Positions 37,380-45,897 of a DNA stretch of 56,623 nt are shown here, one piece after another (position 1 is the stretch's first letter; the number at the start of each line of letters is the position of its first letter). Source of the DNA: Hyphomicrobiales bacterium (GTDB lineage Bacteria; Pseudomonadota; Alphaproteobacteria; Rhizobiales; JAJFHB01). The notes under the pieces are model-generated. The model saw only the letters and a program-made list of their open reading frames with translations. It was not told the DNA's origin and searched no databases. The stretch lies in contig JAJFHE010000028.1 of assembly GCA_021775755.1 (NCBI GenBank), positions 1 through 56,623 on the forward strand, read 5' to 3'. The translations under genes were made by a program, and so were the position numbers.

Positions 37380-37793
37380 TCAGCCGTCCCGGCCGAGAGC
37401 GATTCGCAGCAGACTGACGGATTTCATGTAAAGAGTGGTCGCGGCCTGATAGTCCATCTGGTTCGCCGCAACCTTCATCATCTGCTCTTCGACGACCACC
37501 GAGTTGCCCGAAGGCGTGGTTTCGAAATCGCCATCGTCGGCGGTGTCGAAACCCTGGCTTCCCGCACTCATCTGTGCGCCCGCCAAATGCGCCGAATGGG
37601 TCCGTGCCGTGGCCACTGCGCCGGCACGCTGAGCCTGCAGAACACCCGAGAAATCAAGTCGTTTCAGGTCCTGAGCCGCATAGCCCGGCGTATCCGCATT
37701 GGCAACATTCTCCGCCAGCACACGCTGCCGGGTCTGGTGCCATTTCATCGATGTCCGCAAGACGTCGAACACGGGAAGGTCGGTGAGAGACAT
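37380..37793 (-). CDS. flgB: flagellar proximal rod protein FlgB
   Basis: A 137-residue FlgB, first gene of the minus-strand rod/export run. It has the rod signature RQRVLAENVANADTPGYAAQDLK near the N-terminus and the EEQMMKVAANQMDYQAATTLYMKSVSLLRIALG C-terminal helix. The upstream spacer to fliO carries two CtrA-type boxes that can serve both directions. Confidence 0.95.
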   Translation of the reverse strand: MSLTDLPVFDVLRTSMKWHQTRQRVLAENVANADTPGYAAQDLKRLDFSGVLQAQRAGAVATARTHSAHLAGAQMSAGSQGFDTADDGDFETTPSGNSVVVEEQMMKVAANQMDYQAATTLYMKSVSLLRIALGRDG

Positions 37794-37916
37794 GGTGCCC
37801 CTTAAAGCCTGCGCGAGCGCCGTCCGTTTCTCGGACGCACAACACGCGAGTTGACTTCGCCTTCCAGCGTCGTCAGTTAGTGTGCTGAATTAGTGGTAAA
37901 AAATTCCTTAACTCTG

Positions 37917-37931
37917 TTAATATGTGGTTAA
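37917..37931. promoter_or_regulatory. CtrA-binding box between flgB and fliO
   Basis: TTAA-TATGTGG-TTAA followed by C exactly fits the CtrA consensus TTAA-N7-TTAA. It lies 124 bases before flgB and 115 before fliO in the divergent spacer. An extra TTAA at 37908-37911 may add a half-site. Confidence 0.7.
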
Positions 37932-37959
37932 CTTTATTTTTCGCAGTTTCCTGCGGACG

Positions 37960-37974
37960 TTAACTTTTCGTTAG
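37960..37974. promoter_or_regulatory. second CtrA-like box, fliO side
   Basis: TTAA-CTTTTCG-TTAG is one base off the CtrA consensus and lies 72 bases before the fliO start, a typical activator position for a plus-strand promoter. Together with the perfect box 43 bases away it suggests separate sites for the two directions. Confidence 0.5.
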
Positions 37975-38045
37975 TCTTCAGCTGGGCAAATTGTGCCTAC
38001 CGGACAGAGGCCACTTCGGGTCGGGGGCGAATGAGGAACTGGACC

Positions 38046-38990
38046 ATGGAACTGGAGCAATACTGGCAGTTTGGAGCGGCGCTGGTTTTTGTTCTCGCCC
38101 TGATAGGCGTGCTCTTCTGGATCATACAGCGTGTTGGCATGGGAGGCGGCCGCGGACGCCGGGGCAGCCGCCTGGGCGTGGTTGAGGCGGCAATTGTCGA
38201 CAAACGCCGCCGCCTCGTTTTGGTGCGCCGCGATTCGACCGAACATCTGGTCATGATCGGCGGCCCGCAGGATGTCGTCGTTGAGAGCGGCATCACGCGG
38301 CGCGAACCGCAACTGAGCTCAACAGCGGACCGCGACGGCGAACCGGGTCTCGATGTGCGCGCGGAAGTGCCGCTTGCAGCAGCAGCCGAACAGCGCGCAC
38401 CCGCCATGCAGACGGCACCTGAGGCGGAACCCGCGGAGGTCGCTCAGCCGACGCGCATGGATAATATCGAGCCGCCTCGTGTGGAACAAAGTGCAGAGCC
38501 CGCCGTACAGCCAAGACTTGAGCCGGCCGCCGCGGAAGCGCCGCCACAGCCGCCACAGCCGCCACAGCCGCCGGTACGCAATGAACCGCCAGTGCGCGCG
38601 GAGCCGCCTCGGGTACTGGATACGCCGTCTCAGCAGCAACCGCGCGTTGCCGGGCGCGAACGCCCCGCACAGGCTGAGCAACCTCATATTCAAGCCGCCG
38701 AACAGGACAGTCCGGGCCAGCATCCCTGGCCACCATCGGAGGGGCGTTTTCGCGAAGCCCAACGCCGCTTTGCGGAACGCAACGAGCACGGCCAGCCGCC
38801 ACGCGGCGGGCCGGAACCACAACATGAGCAGAACTACGGCCCGCAACATCCAGGCGATCAGCGCATGGAGCGGCGGGTCGCCGGCGGTCACGATTCAGTG
38901 CCGCCGCAAGAAAATAAGGGAGACGCCTCAAACGAGGGATCGCCACGGGAGCCCGCAAATCTGAACGTGCGCCCGGGGGACGATAGATGA
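38046..38990 (+). CDS. fliO: FliO-like flagellar biosynthesis protein with long Pro/Gln-rich tail
   Basis: A 314-residue protein. One membrane helix (about 8-30) is followed by a short FliO domain (KRRRLVLVRRDSTEHLVMIGGPQDVVVESGI, about 55-85), and then a disordered tail of over 200 residues rich in Pro, Gln, Glu and Arg, including a PPQPPQ tandem from 9-bp DNA repeats near 38550. FliO helps FliP assemble the export gate. Most FliO proteins are about 100-150 residues, so the tail is unusual. The start at 38046 has AGGA eight bases before it; 38031 is possible. The stop overlaps fliP (ATGA). Confidence 0.85.
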   Translation: MELEQYWQFGAALVFVLALIGVLFWIIQRVGMGGGRGRRGSRLGVVEAAIVDKRRRLVLVRRDSTEHLVMIGGPQDVVVESGITRREPQLSSTADRDGEPGLDVRAEVPLAAAAEQRAPAMQTAPEAEPAEVAQPTRMDNIEPPRVEQSAEPAVQPRLEPAAAEAPPQPPQPPQPPVRNEPPVRAEPPRVLDTPSQQQPRVAGRERPAQAEQPHIQAAEQDSPGQHPWPPSEGRFREAQRRFAERNEHGQPPRGGPEPQHEQNYGPQHPGDQRMERRVAGGHDSVPPQENKGDASNEGSPREPANLNVRPGDDR

Positions 38991-39757
38991 CGGCCGGGTT
39001 GGCCCTGAACAGACAGAAAACCGGATATTTCATACTCCTTATTGCAGCCGCCACGCTTTGCGTGTGGGCGGGGAGCGTACCGGTTTACGCGCAGGAGTTT
39101 TCGCTCAACCTTGATGAGGGCACCGGGGTAACCGAACGCGCCCTGCAGATCATCGCCCTGATCACCGTACTGAGTCTGGCCCCGTCCATCCTCGTGATGG
39201 TGACGTCGTTTACCCGTATTGTCGTTGTCCTGTCGTTGCTGCGCACGGCGATGGGGGTGCAACAGTCACCGCCGAACGCGGTGATCATTTCGCTGGCCCT
39301 GTTTCTGACAGCGTTCGTCATGACACCGGTGTTCACCGAGGCCTATGAAAACGGCATCACGCCGCTTCTCAACGATGAGATTGAAGTCAACGAGGCGTTC
39401 GACCGTGTCTCCTTGCCCTTCCACGGCTTCATGATGAGCCACGTCAGGGAAAAAGATCTTTCCATGTTCATTGACCTGGCGAAGGTCGAGCAGCCCGAAA
39501 ATCAGGAAGACGTTTCGCTGACGGTGCTCGTCCCCGCCTTCATGATTTCTGAACTGCGCCGTGCATTCGAAATCGGTTTCCTACTCTTCGTGCCGTTTGT
39601 CGTGATCGACATGGTGGTCGCGTCGGTTCTCATGTCGATGGGCATGATGATGCTGCCGCCGATCATCATCTCGCTACCCTTTAAGCTGGTATTCTTCGTA
39701 CTGGTCGACGGCTGGTATCTGGTCACCGGCAGCCTCATCAAAAGCTTCGCGGGCTGA
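38987..39757 (+). CDS. fliP: flagellar export gate protein FliP
   Basis: A 256-residue FliP, the core of the FliPQR export gate. A signal peptide (to about residue 32) is followed by the family blocks LSLAPSILVMVTSFTRIVVVLSLLRTAMG, QQSPPNAVIISLALFLTAFVM, LVPAFMISELRRAFEIGF and MMLPPIIISLPFKL. It overlaps fliO by four bases, suggesting coupled synthesis. Confidence 0.97.
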   Translation: MTAGLALNRQKTGYFILLIAAATLCVWAGSVPVYAQEFSLNLDEGTGVTERALQIIALITVLSLAPSILVMVTSFTRIVVVLSLLRTAMGVQQSPPNAVIISLALFLTAFVMTPVFTEAYENGITPLLNDEIEVNEAFDRVSLPFHGFMMSHVREKDLSMFIDLAKVEQPENQEDVSLTVLVPAFMISELRRAFEIGFLLFVPFVVIDMVVASVLMSMGMMMLPPIIISLPFKLVFFVLVDGWYLVTGSLIKSFAG

Positions 39758-39919
39758 CGCGGCTCGAAAATTGCGGGCTCGGAGCGTATGTGCGGGTAAC
39801 GATAGACTCTGTCTACGGAGAATTGAGCAAGATCCGCCTTGACCGCATGATTGCGCCTGTGAAACTCTCCCTCTTGTGGGCGGCGGTTGAGGGGGCGGTA
39901 AACGGAAACAGGTGAGTCA

Positions 39920-40612
39920 ATGAATCTGAAAACGATTGCACTTGGAGCGGCATGCACATTGGGTGTGGCGTACTGGGTCAACGTTCCCTCCGCATACGCA
40001 TCCTGCAACGACGTACCTGCCGCAGGCGTCGACTGGTCAAGCTGCAACAAGTCACGCAAGGTGTTGAGCGGTCTCGATTTTTCAGGCGCGACTTTCTACC
40101 TCACAAATCTCAGCGCCACAGACCTGTCCGAAACGACTCTTGAAAACGCAAACCTGATTCGCGCCGAGGTGACGCGTGCAAGCTTCGCCAACGCCAACCT
40201 TGCCGGCGCCGACCTCACAAAGGTTCAAGGTCAGCGCGCCGTATTCGATGGCATTCAGGCTGAAGGTGTCGACATGTCCAAGGCGGAACTTCTGCGCACA
40301 AGTTTCGTCGGCGCCCACATGACGTCTGCGACGTTCTCCAAGGGCGAATTGTCGCGCGCCAACTTCAGCGGCGCAACGCTCGATGGCGCGAACTTCGGGC
40401 GAGCCAACCTGTCACGTGCCATTTTCGATGGTGCCACCCTGACCGGCACCGACTTCACCGACGCCTATATGCGGCTGACGAATGTCCAGGGCGTCGACAT
40501 GTCCGGTGCCATAGGTCTGGAACAACGCCAGATCGAACTCGCCTGTGGCGACCCACAGACCGCCCTGCCGGAAGGCCTTCACGCGCCCGATAGCTGGCCG
40601 TGCGAGGATTGA
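39920..40612 (+). CDS. exported pentapeptide-repeat protein
   Basis: A 230-residue protein with a signal peptide (cleavage after AYA, about residue 27) and, from about 45 to 205, a run of pentapeptide repeats of the A(D/N)LXX type (for example ASFANANLAGADLTK, ANFSGATLDGANFGRANLSRAIFDGATL), which should fold as a right-handed quadrilateral beta helix. Four cysteines lie in the flanks (SCND, SCNK near the N-terminus, LACGD and WPCED at the end). It lies between fliP and the TPR gene but in neither operon; a motility role is unproven. AGGTGAG precedes the ATG. Confidence 0.85.
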   Translation: MNLKTIALGAACTLGVAYWVNVPSAYASCNDVPAAGVDWSSCNKSRKVLSGLDFSGATFYLTNLSATDLSETTLENANLIRAEVTRASFANANLAGADLTKVQGQRAVFDGIQAEGVDMSKAELLRTSFVGAHMTSATFSKGELSRANFSGATLDGANFGRANLSRAIFDGATLTGTDFTDAYMRLTNVQGVDMSGAIGLEQRQIELACGDPQTALPEGLHAPDSWPCED

Positions 40613-40650
40613 GCCCTTTCGTGCCTGGAGCGGGAAAACGTTAGACAATT

Positions 40651-43600
40651 TCAGTTTGACAGATTTGCCCCGACGAGCGGCGTGTCAAGCGAATCACGGA
40701 TTTCCTTGAGGAAGGATTCCAGCGTGTCGATCGCCGCAATTTCCTTCGCCAGATTGCGGAAGGCGACGGTTTCGCGGTCAATCGTGCCCGTTACGGCCTG
40801 GAATGCATGCTCATCGGGCGTGCCCTCCATCTTGCCGGCAAACTTCTCCTGCAGCCGGCCAAGACCGAGACTGTCATTGGCGAACACGTATGCGATGGCG
40901 GAGCGCAAGACATCGACACGCTGGATTGGTGTCAGATCGCCCTCGTCTTCGTTCTGCTCACCGAGAAGGCGCTCGAATGACTCGCCGGCCGGCTGCCAGC
41001 GCTCACCTGCCCAGTAAGCCTCGGCCCGCAGTCTGAGCGCATCGTCGCCATCGACATTCGCCAGGAGGTCGACCGCCGCGTCGGTCTGCTGCAATTCCGT
41101 GAGCGCCCTCGCCTCGATGAGCCGCCGTTGCGTCTGCACGTGTTGCGGCAGGACGCCCTGGCGGGTCCGCCGGATAATCTGCAATGCGCGGCTCGGATCG
41201 CGGTTCATCATGTAGATCAGCGCCAGCTTCGCCGCGACCTGCGCCCGCGCGGCTCCGATGAGGCGCTTGTCGACCTGATGTTCGAGGATTTCCGCGGCCT
41301 GTACAAGCAGATCGACCGCGATCAGGCGGTCGGCCAGATTGCGGATCATTTCATCGCCGCGCCGCCCGACCGGGGTCAGCTCGCGATAGTCGTAATAAAG
41401 CGCCAGGGCATCCACGGGCCCCATCGCGTCGGCCTGATCGCTGAGGAACAGGTTTTCAAACAACGCTGTCATGTCATCGTGAATTTCGCGCGAAATCTCC
41501 GCTTCGGGATAATTGGTAACTGCTGTCTTCATGACGTCGAGTGCCAGGCGGAAATCGTCGTCTTCCACGTAGAACTCCGCAAGCTGCCGCAGCGCGTTCA
41601 GTTCCAGATCGTCGCCGCGCCAGATCACCGAGAGCGTTTCAAGGCGCGCGCGCACCTGCTCGCGCTCCATTTCTCCAAGCCGGTGCGAAATGAGCGTGTG
41701 ATGATAAATCGCCTCGGCCTCCGACTTGAGGTCGCCGCCGCTTATCGCGGCTTCGAGCATCTCAATCGCCTCGAACGAGCGCCCCAGGCCATCCAGCAGC
41801 CGGCCCTGAAGAACCTGGACCTCCGCATTCACCCGTTCGCTCAGTTCCATCTTCGGCATGGATTTCAGATGCAGGTCCGCCGTCGCGAAATCGTTCATCT
41901 CAATCGACGCGCGCGCCGCTGCCAGACGGAACCGCGCCTGCGCCAGGTCGGGATACTCGGCTATGCCGTGCTCGCCTTTGTGGAACTGTTCGACGGCGTC
42001 TGCCCAGTTTCGCGCCTGCGTCTCCAGAACGCCGCGCCACAGTGACGTGTGAGGGTCGTCGCTCAGTCCGAATACCGCCAGATCCGGTCGGGCTGCATCG
42101 GGTTGGCGCATCAGCACCCGCGCAATGCCGCGCATAGCCGCGAACATCGGATCGGAGCGCAGCTCCGGATCCATCTCGCCGATGAGTTCAAGCTGGCCGA
42201 GCGCTTCCGCGCCAAGTGCGTTTGCCAGGAACAGGCGCGCCAGATCAAGCCTTGAGCTAAGCGTCTGAGACGGCTCGACACTGGTGATCGCGTTTTCAAG
42301 CGCGGCGAGCTGGTGCATGAAAGCCTGATCGTCCGACGCCCAGCGGTCGTAATCGATGAAACCCGGCCGCGTTGCATCTATCATGCTACCCGGCCGCGCG
42401 CCGGTCGTGCTCATCCGGCCGGATGACAGCGTCAGGCCGCTGGCGCGCGTGATCAGCACACTGTCCTCGATCAACCGCACCATGAGATCGTCGGTCTTGG
42501 ATTTAATGGCGAGGCCATGCGCCGTCTGAAGCACTGAAAACTCGACGAATTCCTGCGGTTTGATGATTCCTCTTTGCGGTCCGAAGCCAGTGACGACGGT
42601 GACCCGGTCGCCAATTTCGGGATCGCGGATGATGTGGGCGCGGCCAACATTCTCAAACTCCACCGTCACCTTGGATCGTCCATCGGAGCGCAGGCCGCGC
42701 TTCAGCGATACCGGAGCGGCCGGCGTCACGATGGTGTCCCCAAGGCTCAGGATCCAGCTGTTCCCGTCGCTGCTTGCGGAGCCAAAAATGCGATCGCGCA
42801 ACCGCAACCGCAGCAATTGACTATCGCCGGATCGCATCACACCGACACTGCGCAGATGATCGTTGCCGCGGCTCCGCAAGGCGGAGAGATCGACGATCCG
42901 ATCGCTGTCGAGCACGATCCAGAGAAACTCCGAGCGCCGGAATACAGCGGATGCGATCGGCCGGTCGAACGGGAAGATGACACGCAGCGTCGCCCCTTCC
43001 CTTTCGGTGTAGGCCACAAGAGGCTCCGACGGTTCGTCGGTAGCGGCAGGCGCGGCGACCGGCGCTTCGGCGGCTTCAACCTCTGGCGCTGCCACCGGTT
43101 CTGCCGGCACATCGACGGCCGCTTCCTCATCGCCATCGCCTGAAGCATCCGCAGCTCCGGGAACGCTTTCCGGCTCGGGACGGGCTTCGGCCACGGGCTG
43201 CGGCTCGGGCGCGTTCGCGGCAACGAGCGGCTCATCCTCGCTCGCAAGTCCCGTTCCATCGGCATTCAGATAAAAGGCGCTGACAACAACATCGGGCACT
43301 TCGTCGTGCGGGATGTCGGGTTCTTCGGGGCGGGCCTCGGGACGCGAAGCCTCCGCCGCAACGGCGGCCGGTCGTTCGGTAACCACAACCTCCGCTTCCG
43401 GCACCGGAGCAACCTCAGATAGCGGGGCGGCTGCAGTGGGCGCTTGCACGGCAGTCGATGACGGCATAGCGGCGGCAGCATCTTGCACCGGCGGCTGGCG
43501 CACCGGTGGTTCCGGCTCGCGCGTTGACGTCGCACCGTTCAACTGCACGACCCCGCTTGCCGCTGCGGGCACATCGCCACCCGGCTGCACAACACCGCCA

Positions 43601-44496
43601 AGCGGCACGTTGTTATTCTCGACCGCGCCGTAAGGCGCCAGAATGTCGACGACGTAGGTTTGTTCTTCGCGAAAGGCGCGAATACTGGCGCCTTCGACAA
43701 CATCGATCCTGATTCCAAGACCGCTGTCGCTGGCCACCGCTTCTGCGAACTCGACATAGCGCGGCGGATCGGCGCGCAGTCTGCCCATGGGCGCGCGCGC
43801 GAACTTGTCGAATGAGACGGTAATCGAATTGTCGAAGCGCGCGACGGACGCGGCGATATCGACATTCCACTCAAACACAATCCTGCTGAAAGTCGGGTGC
43901 TCGCCAACGCGGATCAACAGCTTGTTCTGACTGTTGCGCATCGCTTCGCGCTGGGCTTCGGCGCGCGCTGCCTCTTCGGCTTCTTCGGCACGGCGCGCCA
44001 GCTCGGCGACGACCTCGGCCGGCAGCCCCGGAGGCAGACCGCTCCAGTTCGACGGCAATAGGTCGATGAAAAGTTGCTTCCCCGCCTCGATCGTGTTGAT
44101 ACGCACACTCTGGGCAAGCGCAAAGCGGAACGCACCGCCATCTGGATCGGCACGGCCAACCACGATGAAATCGTGCGCCTTGAGCGTCGTATTGTCGAGT
44201 TTAGCGGTGAATTCGCCACTCAGGTTGATAACCAGCACGCCGCTCACGACTCGAACCTGGTATTCGGGCATCTCTTCGAATGTGAGGACGATACGCCCGA
44301 ATCCTTCGGGCTGGTCGGTGGCCAAAACGTCAACCTTGGTCGCCGCGGATACCGGCGAGACAAGAGCGCAAAACACAATGATCGCAACAAGCGACAGGCT
44401 CAGTGCACGCGCCCTGACGTCACCACGCCATGACCATCTGGAAGGCGTCTGCTCAAAGCCTTGCGGCACTGATAGTTTGTAATTTGTCGCGAACAC
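40651..44496 (-). CDS. large periplasmic AMIN-like/TPR protein of the flagellar locus
   Basis: A 1281-residue protein. A signal/anchor segment (about 30-52, ending VSA) is followed by two beta-rich AMIN-like modules (about 53-150 and 193-292), then a low-complexity Ala/Pro/Glu linker (about 300-495), further beta modules (about 496-710) and a helical C-terminal half (about 745-1260) of degenerate tetratricopeptide repeats. AMIN modules in other proteins bind peptidoglycan or the septal wall. It follows fliL-fliM-DUF6468-motE on the same strand but has its own CtrA box 55 bases upstream. A role in placing or stabilising the motor is inference; the AMIN reading is from pattern only. Confidence 0.75.
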   Translation of the reverse strand: MFATNYKLSVPQGFEQTPSRWSWRGDVRARALSLSLVAIIVFCALVSPVSAATKVDVLATDQPEGFGRIVLTFEEMPEYQVRVVSGVLVINLSGEFTAKLDNTTLKAHDFIVVGRADPDGGAFRFALAQSVRINTIEAGKQLFIDLLPSNWSGLPPGLPAEVVAELARRAEEAEEAARAEAQREAMRNSQNKLLIRVGEHPTFSRIVFEWNVDIAASVARFDNSITVSFDKFARAPMGRLRADPPRYVEFAEAVASDSGLGIRIDVVEGASIRAFREEQTYVVDILAPYGAVENNNVPLGGVVQPGGDVPAAASGVVQLNGATSTREPEPPVRQPPVQDAAAAMPSSTAVQAPTAAAPLSEVAPVPEAEVVVTERPAAVAAEASRPEARPEEPDIPHDEVPDVVVSAFYLNADGTGLASEDEPLVAANAPEPQPVAEARPEPESVPGAADASGDGDEEAAVDVPAEPVAAPEVEAAEAPVAAPAATDEPSEPLVAYTEREGATLRVIFPFDRPIASAVFRRSEFLWIVLDSDRIVDLSALRSRGNDHLRSVGVMRSGDSQLLRLRLRDRIFGSASSDGNSWILSLGDTIVTPAAPVSLKRGLRSDGRSKVTVEFENVGRAHIIRDPEIGDRVTVVTGFGPQRGIIKPQEFVEFSVLQTAHGLAIKSKTDDLMVRLIEDSVLITRASGLTLSSGRMSTTGARPGSMIDATRPGFIDYDRWASDDQAFMHQLAALENAITSVEPSQTLSSRLDLARLFLANALGAEALGQLELIGEMDPELRSDPMFAAMRGIARVLMRQPDAARPDLAVFGLSDDPHTSLWRGVLETQARNWADAVEQFHKGEHGIAEYPDLAQARFRLAAARASIEMNDFATADLHLKSMPKMELSERVNAEVQVLQGRLLDGLGRSFEAIEMLEAAISGGDLKSEAEAIYHHTLISHRLGEMEREQVRARLETLSVIWRGDDLELNALRQLAEFYVEDDDFRLALDVMKTAVTNYPEAEISREIHDDMTALFENLFLSDQADAMGPVDALALYYDYRELTPVGRRGDEMIRNLADRLIAVDLLVQAAEILEHQVDKRLIGAARAQVAAKLALIYMMNRDPSRALQIIRRTRQGVLPQHVQTQRRLIEARALTELQQTDAAVDLLANVDGDDALRLRAEAYWAGERWQPAGESFERLLGEQNEDEGDLTPIQRVDVLRSAIAYVFANDSLGLGRLQEKFAGKMEGTPDEHAFQAVTGTIDRETVAFRNLAKEIAAIDTLESFLKEIRDSLDTPLVGANLSN

Positions 44497-44550
44497 CGGC
44501 GCATCACCTGCATGTTGGCAAAGACTGGGAAAACCTTAGGCGCGCGCGGG

Positions 44551-44565
44551 TTAATGCGCTGTTAA
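44551..44565 (-). promoter_or_regulatory. CtrA-binding box upstream of the AMIN-like/TPR gene
   Basis: TTAA-TGCGCTG-TTAA matches the CtrA consensus exactly and is 55 bases before the start codon, in the motE-TPR spacer. It suggests the large gene is also started from its own CtrA-dependent promoter. Confidence 0.65.
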
Positions 44566-44631
44566 GGAATTCGCCTCAATGAGACCGATTTCCAGGAGAA
44601 GCAAGGGGGATCGGGGCCATGGCCGGAGGCG

Positions 44632-45372
44632 CTATGGCTCAGCCAGTTCCGGAACCTCCAAGGAGCCGGCGTCTTCTTCCGCCCGCATGGCCAGCTCGAC
44701 CGTCAAACGCTCGGCAACAGCGGTATCCATCTTGGCGAGAATCGGTGCCACCCTGCGGGTACTCATCTGCTGCACAACGTCGATCAGCACCGACATATCG
44801 AGACGGTCGAAGATGCGCGCGGCATCTTTCGGTTTCATGTTCTCGTACATGCCGACGAGGCTTTGCAACTGCTCGCGCCGTTCGTCCTCGCGGCGACCAA
44901 AAGAGGCCTCGATACGCGCCTCGATCTCGCGCATCTCCGCGATGCGCTCCTGCAGCCGCTGCTCCGCGGCAAGCAGAAGCTGCTCTTTCAGAACGAGTTC
45001 CTGCTCGCGCTGCTCGAGCTGGCGGCGGCGCTCCTGCAGGCTTTCCAACACATCCTGTTCGGCCCGTGTGATCTCAAGGACTGTCGGCTCCGCGCCAACC
45101 GCCCCATCAGCCGTCTCACCAGCTTCCGGCGCCACAACGCTGCCCGTTGCTTCCGGATCGATGGTTTCTTCAACGATCACTTCTTCCGATGCTTCTGCAA
45201 CTTCTTCAGGTGCGGGCGAAGCCTCCGCCGCCTCCTGTGCCACGGCACTTGCGATCGGTGCGACAGAGCCATCATCGCTCACCATATACTGCGCCGCCTT
45301 GAACACACAGACGGCTCCGATAAGCAGCATGAGAACAGGCAGAAGACGAACAGAAATCGTGTTGTTATTCAT
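44632..45372 (-). CDS. motE: MotE-like protein (MgtE N-terminal-like domain)
   Basis: A 246-residue protein. An N-terminal signal-anchor helix (about 8-30) is followed by an acidic Ala/Glu/Val linker, a coiled coil (about 105-165, many QRR/EQRE repeats) and an MgtE-N-like domain (about 170-235) with YENMKPKDAARIFDRLDMSVLIDVVQQM and RRVAPILAKMD. In Sinorhizobium, MotE is a periplasmic chaperone for the stator-regulating MotC. No motB/motC is in the window. It lies 30 bases downstream of the DUF6468 gene. Confidence 0.85.
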   Translation of the reverse strand: MNNNTISVRLLPVLMLLIGAVCVFKAAQYMVSDDGSVAPIASAVAQEAAEASPAPEEVAEASEEVIVEETIDPEATGSVVAPEAGETADGAVGAEPTVLEITRAEQDVLESLQERRRQLEQREQELVLKEQLLLAAEQRLQERIAEMREIEARIEASFGRREDERREQLQSLVGMYENMKPKDAARIFDRLDMSVLIDVVQQMSTRRVAPILAKMDTAVAERLTVELAMRAEEDAGSLEVPELAEP

Positions 45373-45402
45373 TGAGTTACATCCATCTTTTCACACCATG
45401 CA

Positions 45403-45897
45403 TCAGGAAGCGCGCTTCAAGCGGGAGAGCGCATGTCTGCGCCACTGCTCAGCGTTTTCGACGTTCGGCGCGCCCGGTCGCGAGACACGTTGTGTGGAAG
45501 CCACCGGCGCTTTTTCGGAAACTTGCAGCGGCGCCTGCTCCGGGGACCGGGCAGGTTTGGCCGGCGACTGTGTGGGTGTGGGTGCGGGCGCTGACGCCAC
45601 CGTCTGGGTGACGCGATCGTCCGCCAGAACCGTCAGTTCGCGCGCCAGCAACTGCGCCTTGTGAAGCTTGTCGGAAAGCCGCGCCTCCGCGTCGTCGGTG
45701 GTTGCGCGCAGCCCGCGAATGGCAAGCTCAGCAGTCGCGGTTGCAGACGTCAGATCACCAATGATGGCGCGCAGCTCGGTTTGCGACTCACGCAAACGCG
45801 ACAGCCGCCGGTTAAGAACGACGCAATATCCAAACGTCAGAAGCAGCAATACTACGAGCAATCCTTCGAGAATCATTCCAGGGGCAAACTGTGTCAT
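45403..45897 (-). CDS. DUF6468 flagellar-locus protein
   Basis: A 164-residue single-pass protein (helix about 8-28) followed by a coiled coil (RRLSRLRESQTELRAIIGDL, about 30-95) and a Pro/Ala-rich tail. The pattern is that of DUF6468, an alphaproteobacterial family found between fliM and motE. It overlaps fliM by four bases (ATGA). The role is unknown; with MotE downstream, a link to motor assembly or stator control is likely but inferred. Confidence 0.8.
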   Translation of the reverse strand: MTQFAPGMILEGLLVVLLLLTFGYCVVLNRRLSRLRESQTELRAIIGDLTSATATAELAIRGLRATTDDAEARLSDKLHKAQLLARELTVLADDRVTQTVASAPAPTPTQSPAKPARSPEQAPLQVSEKAPVASTQRVSRPGAPNVENAEQWRRHALSRLKRAS

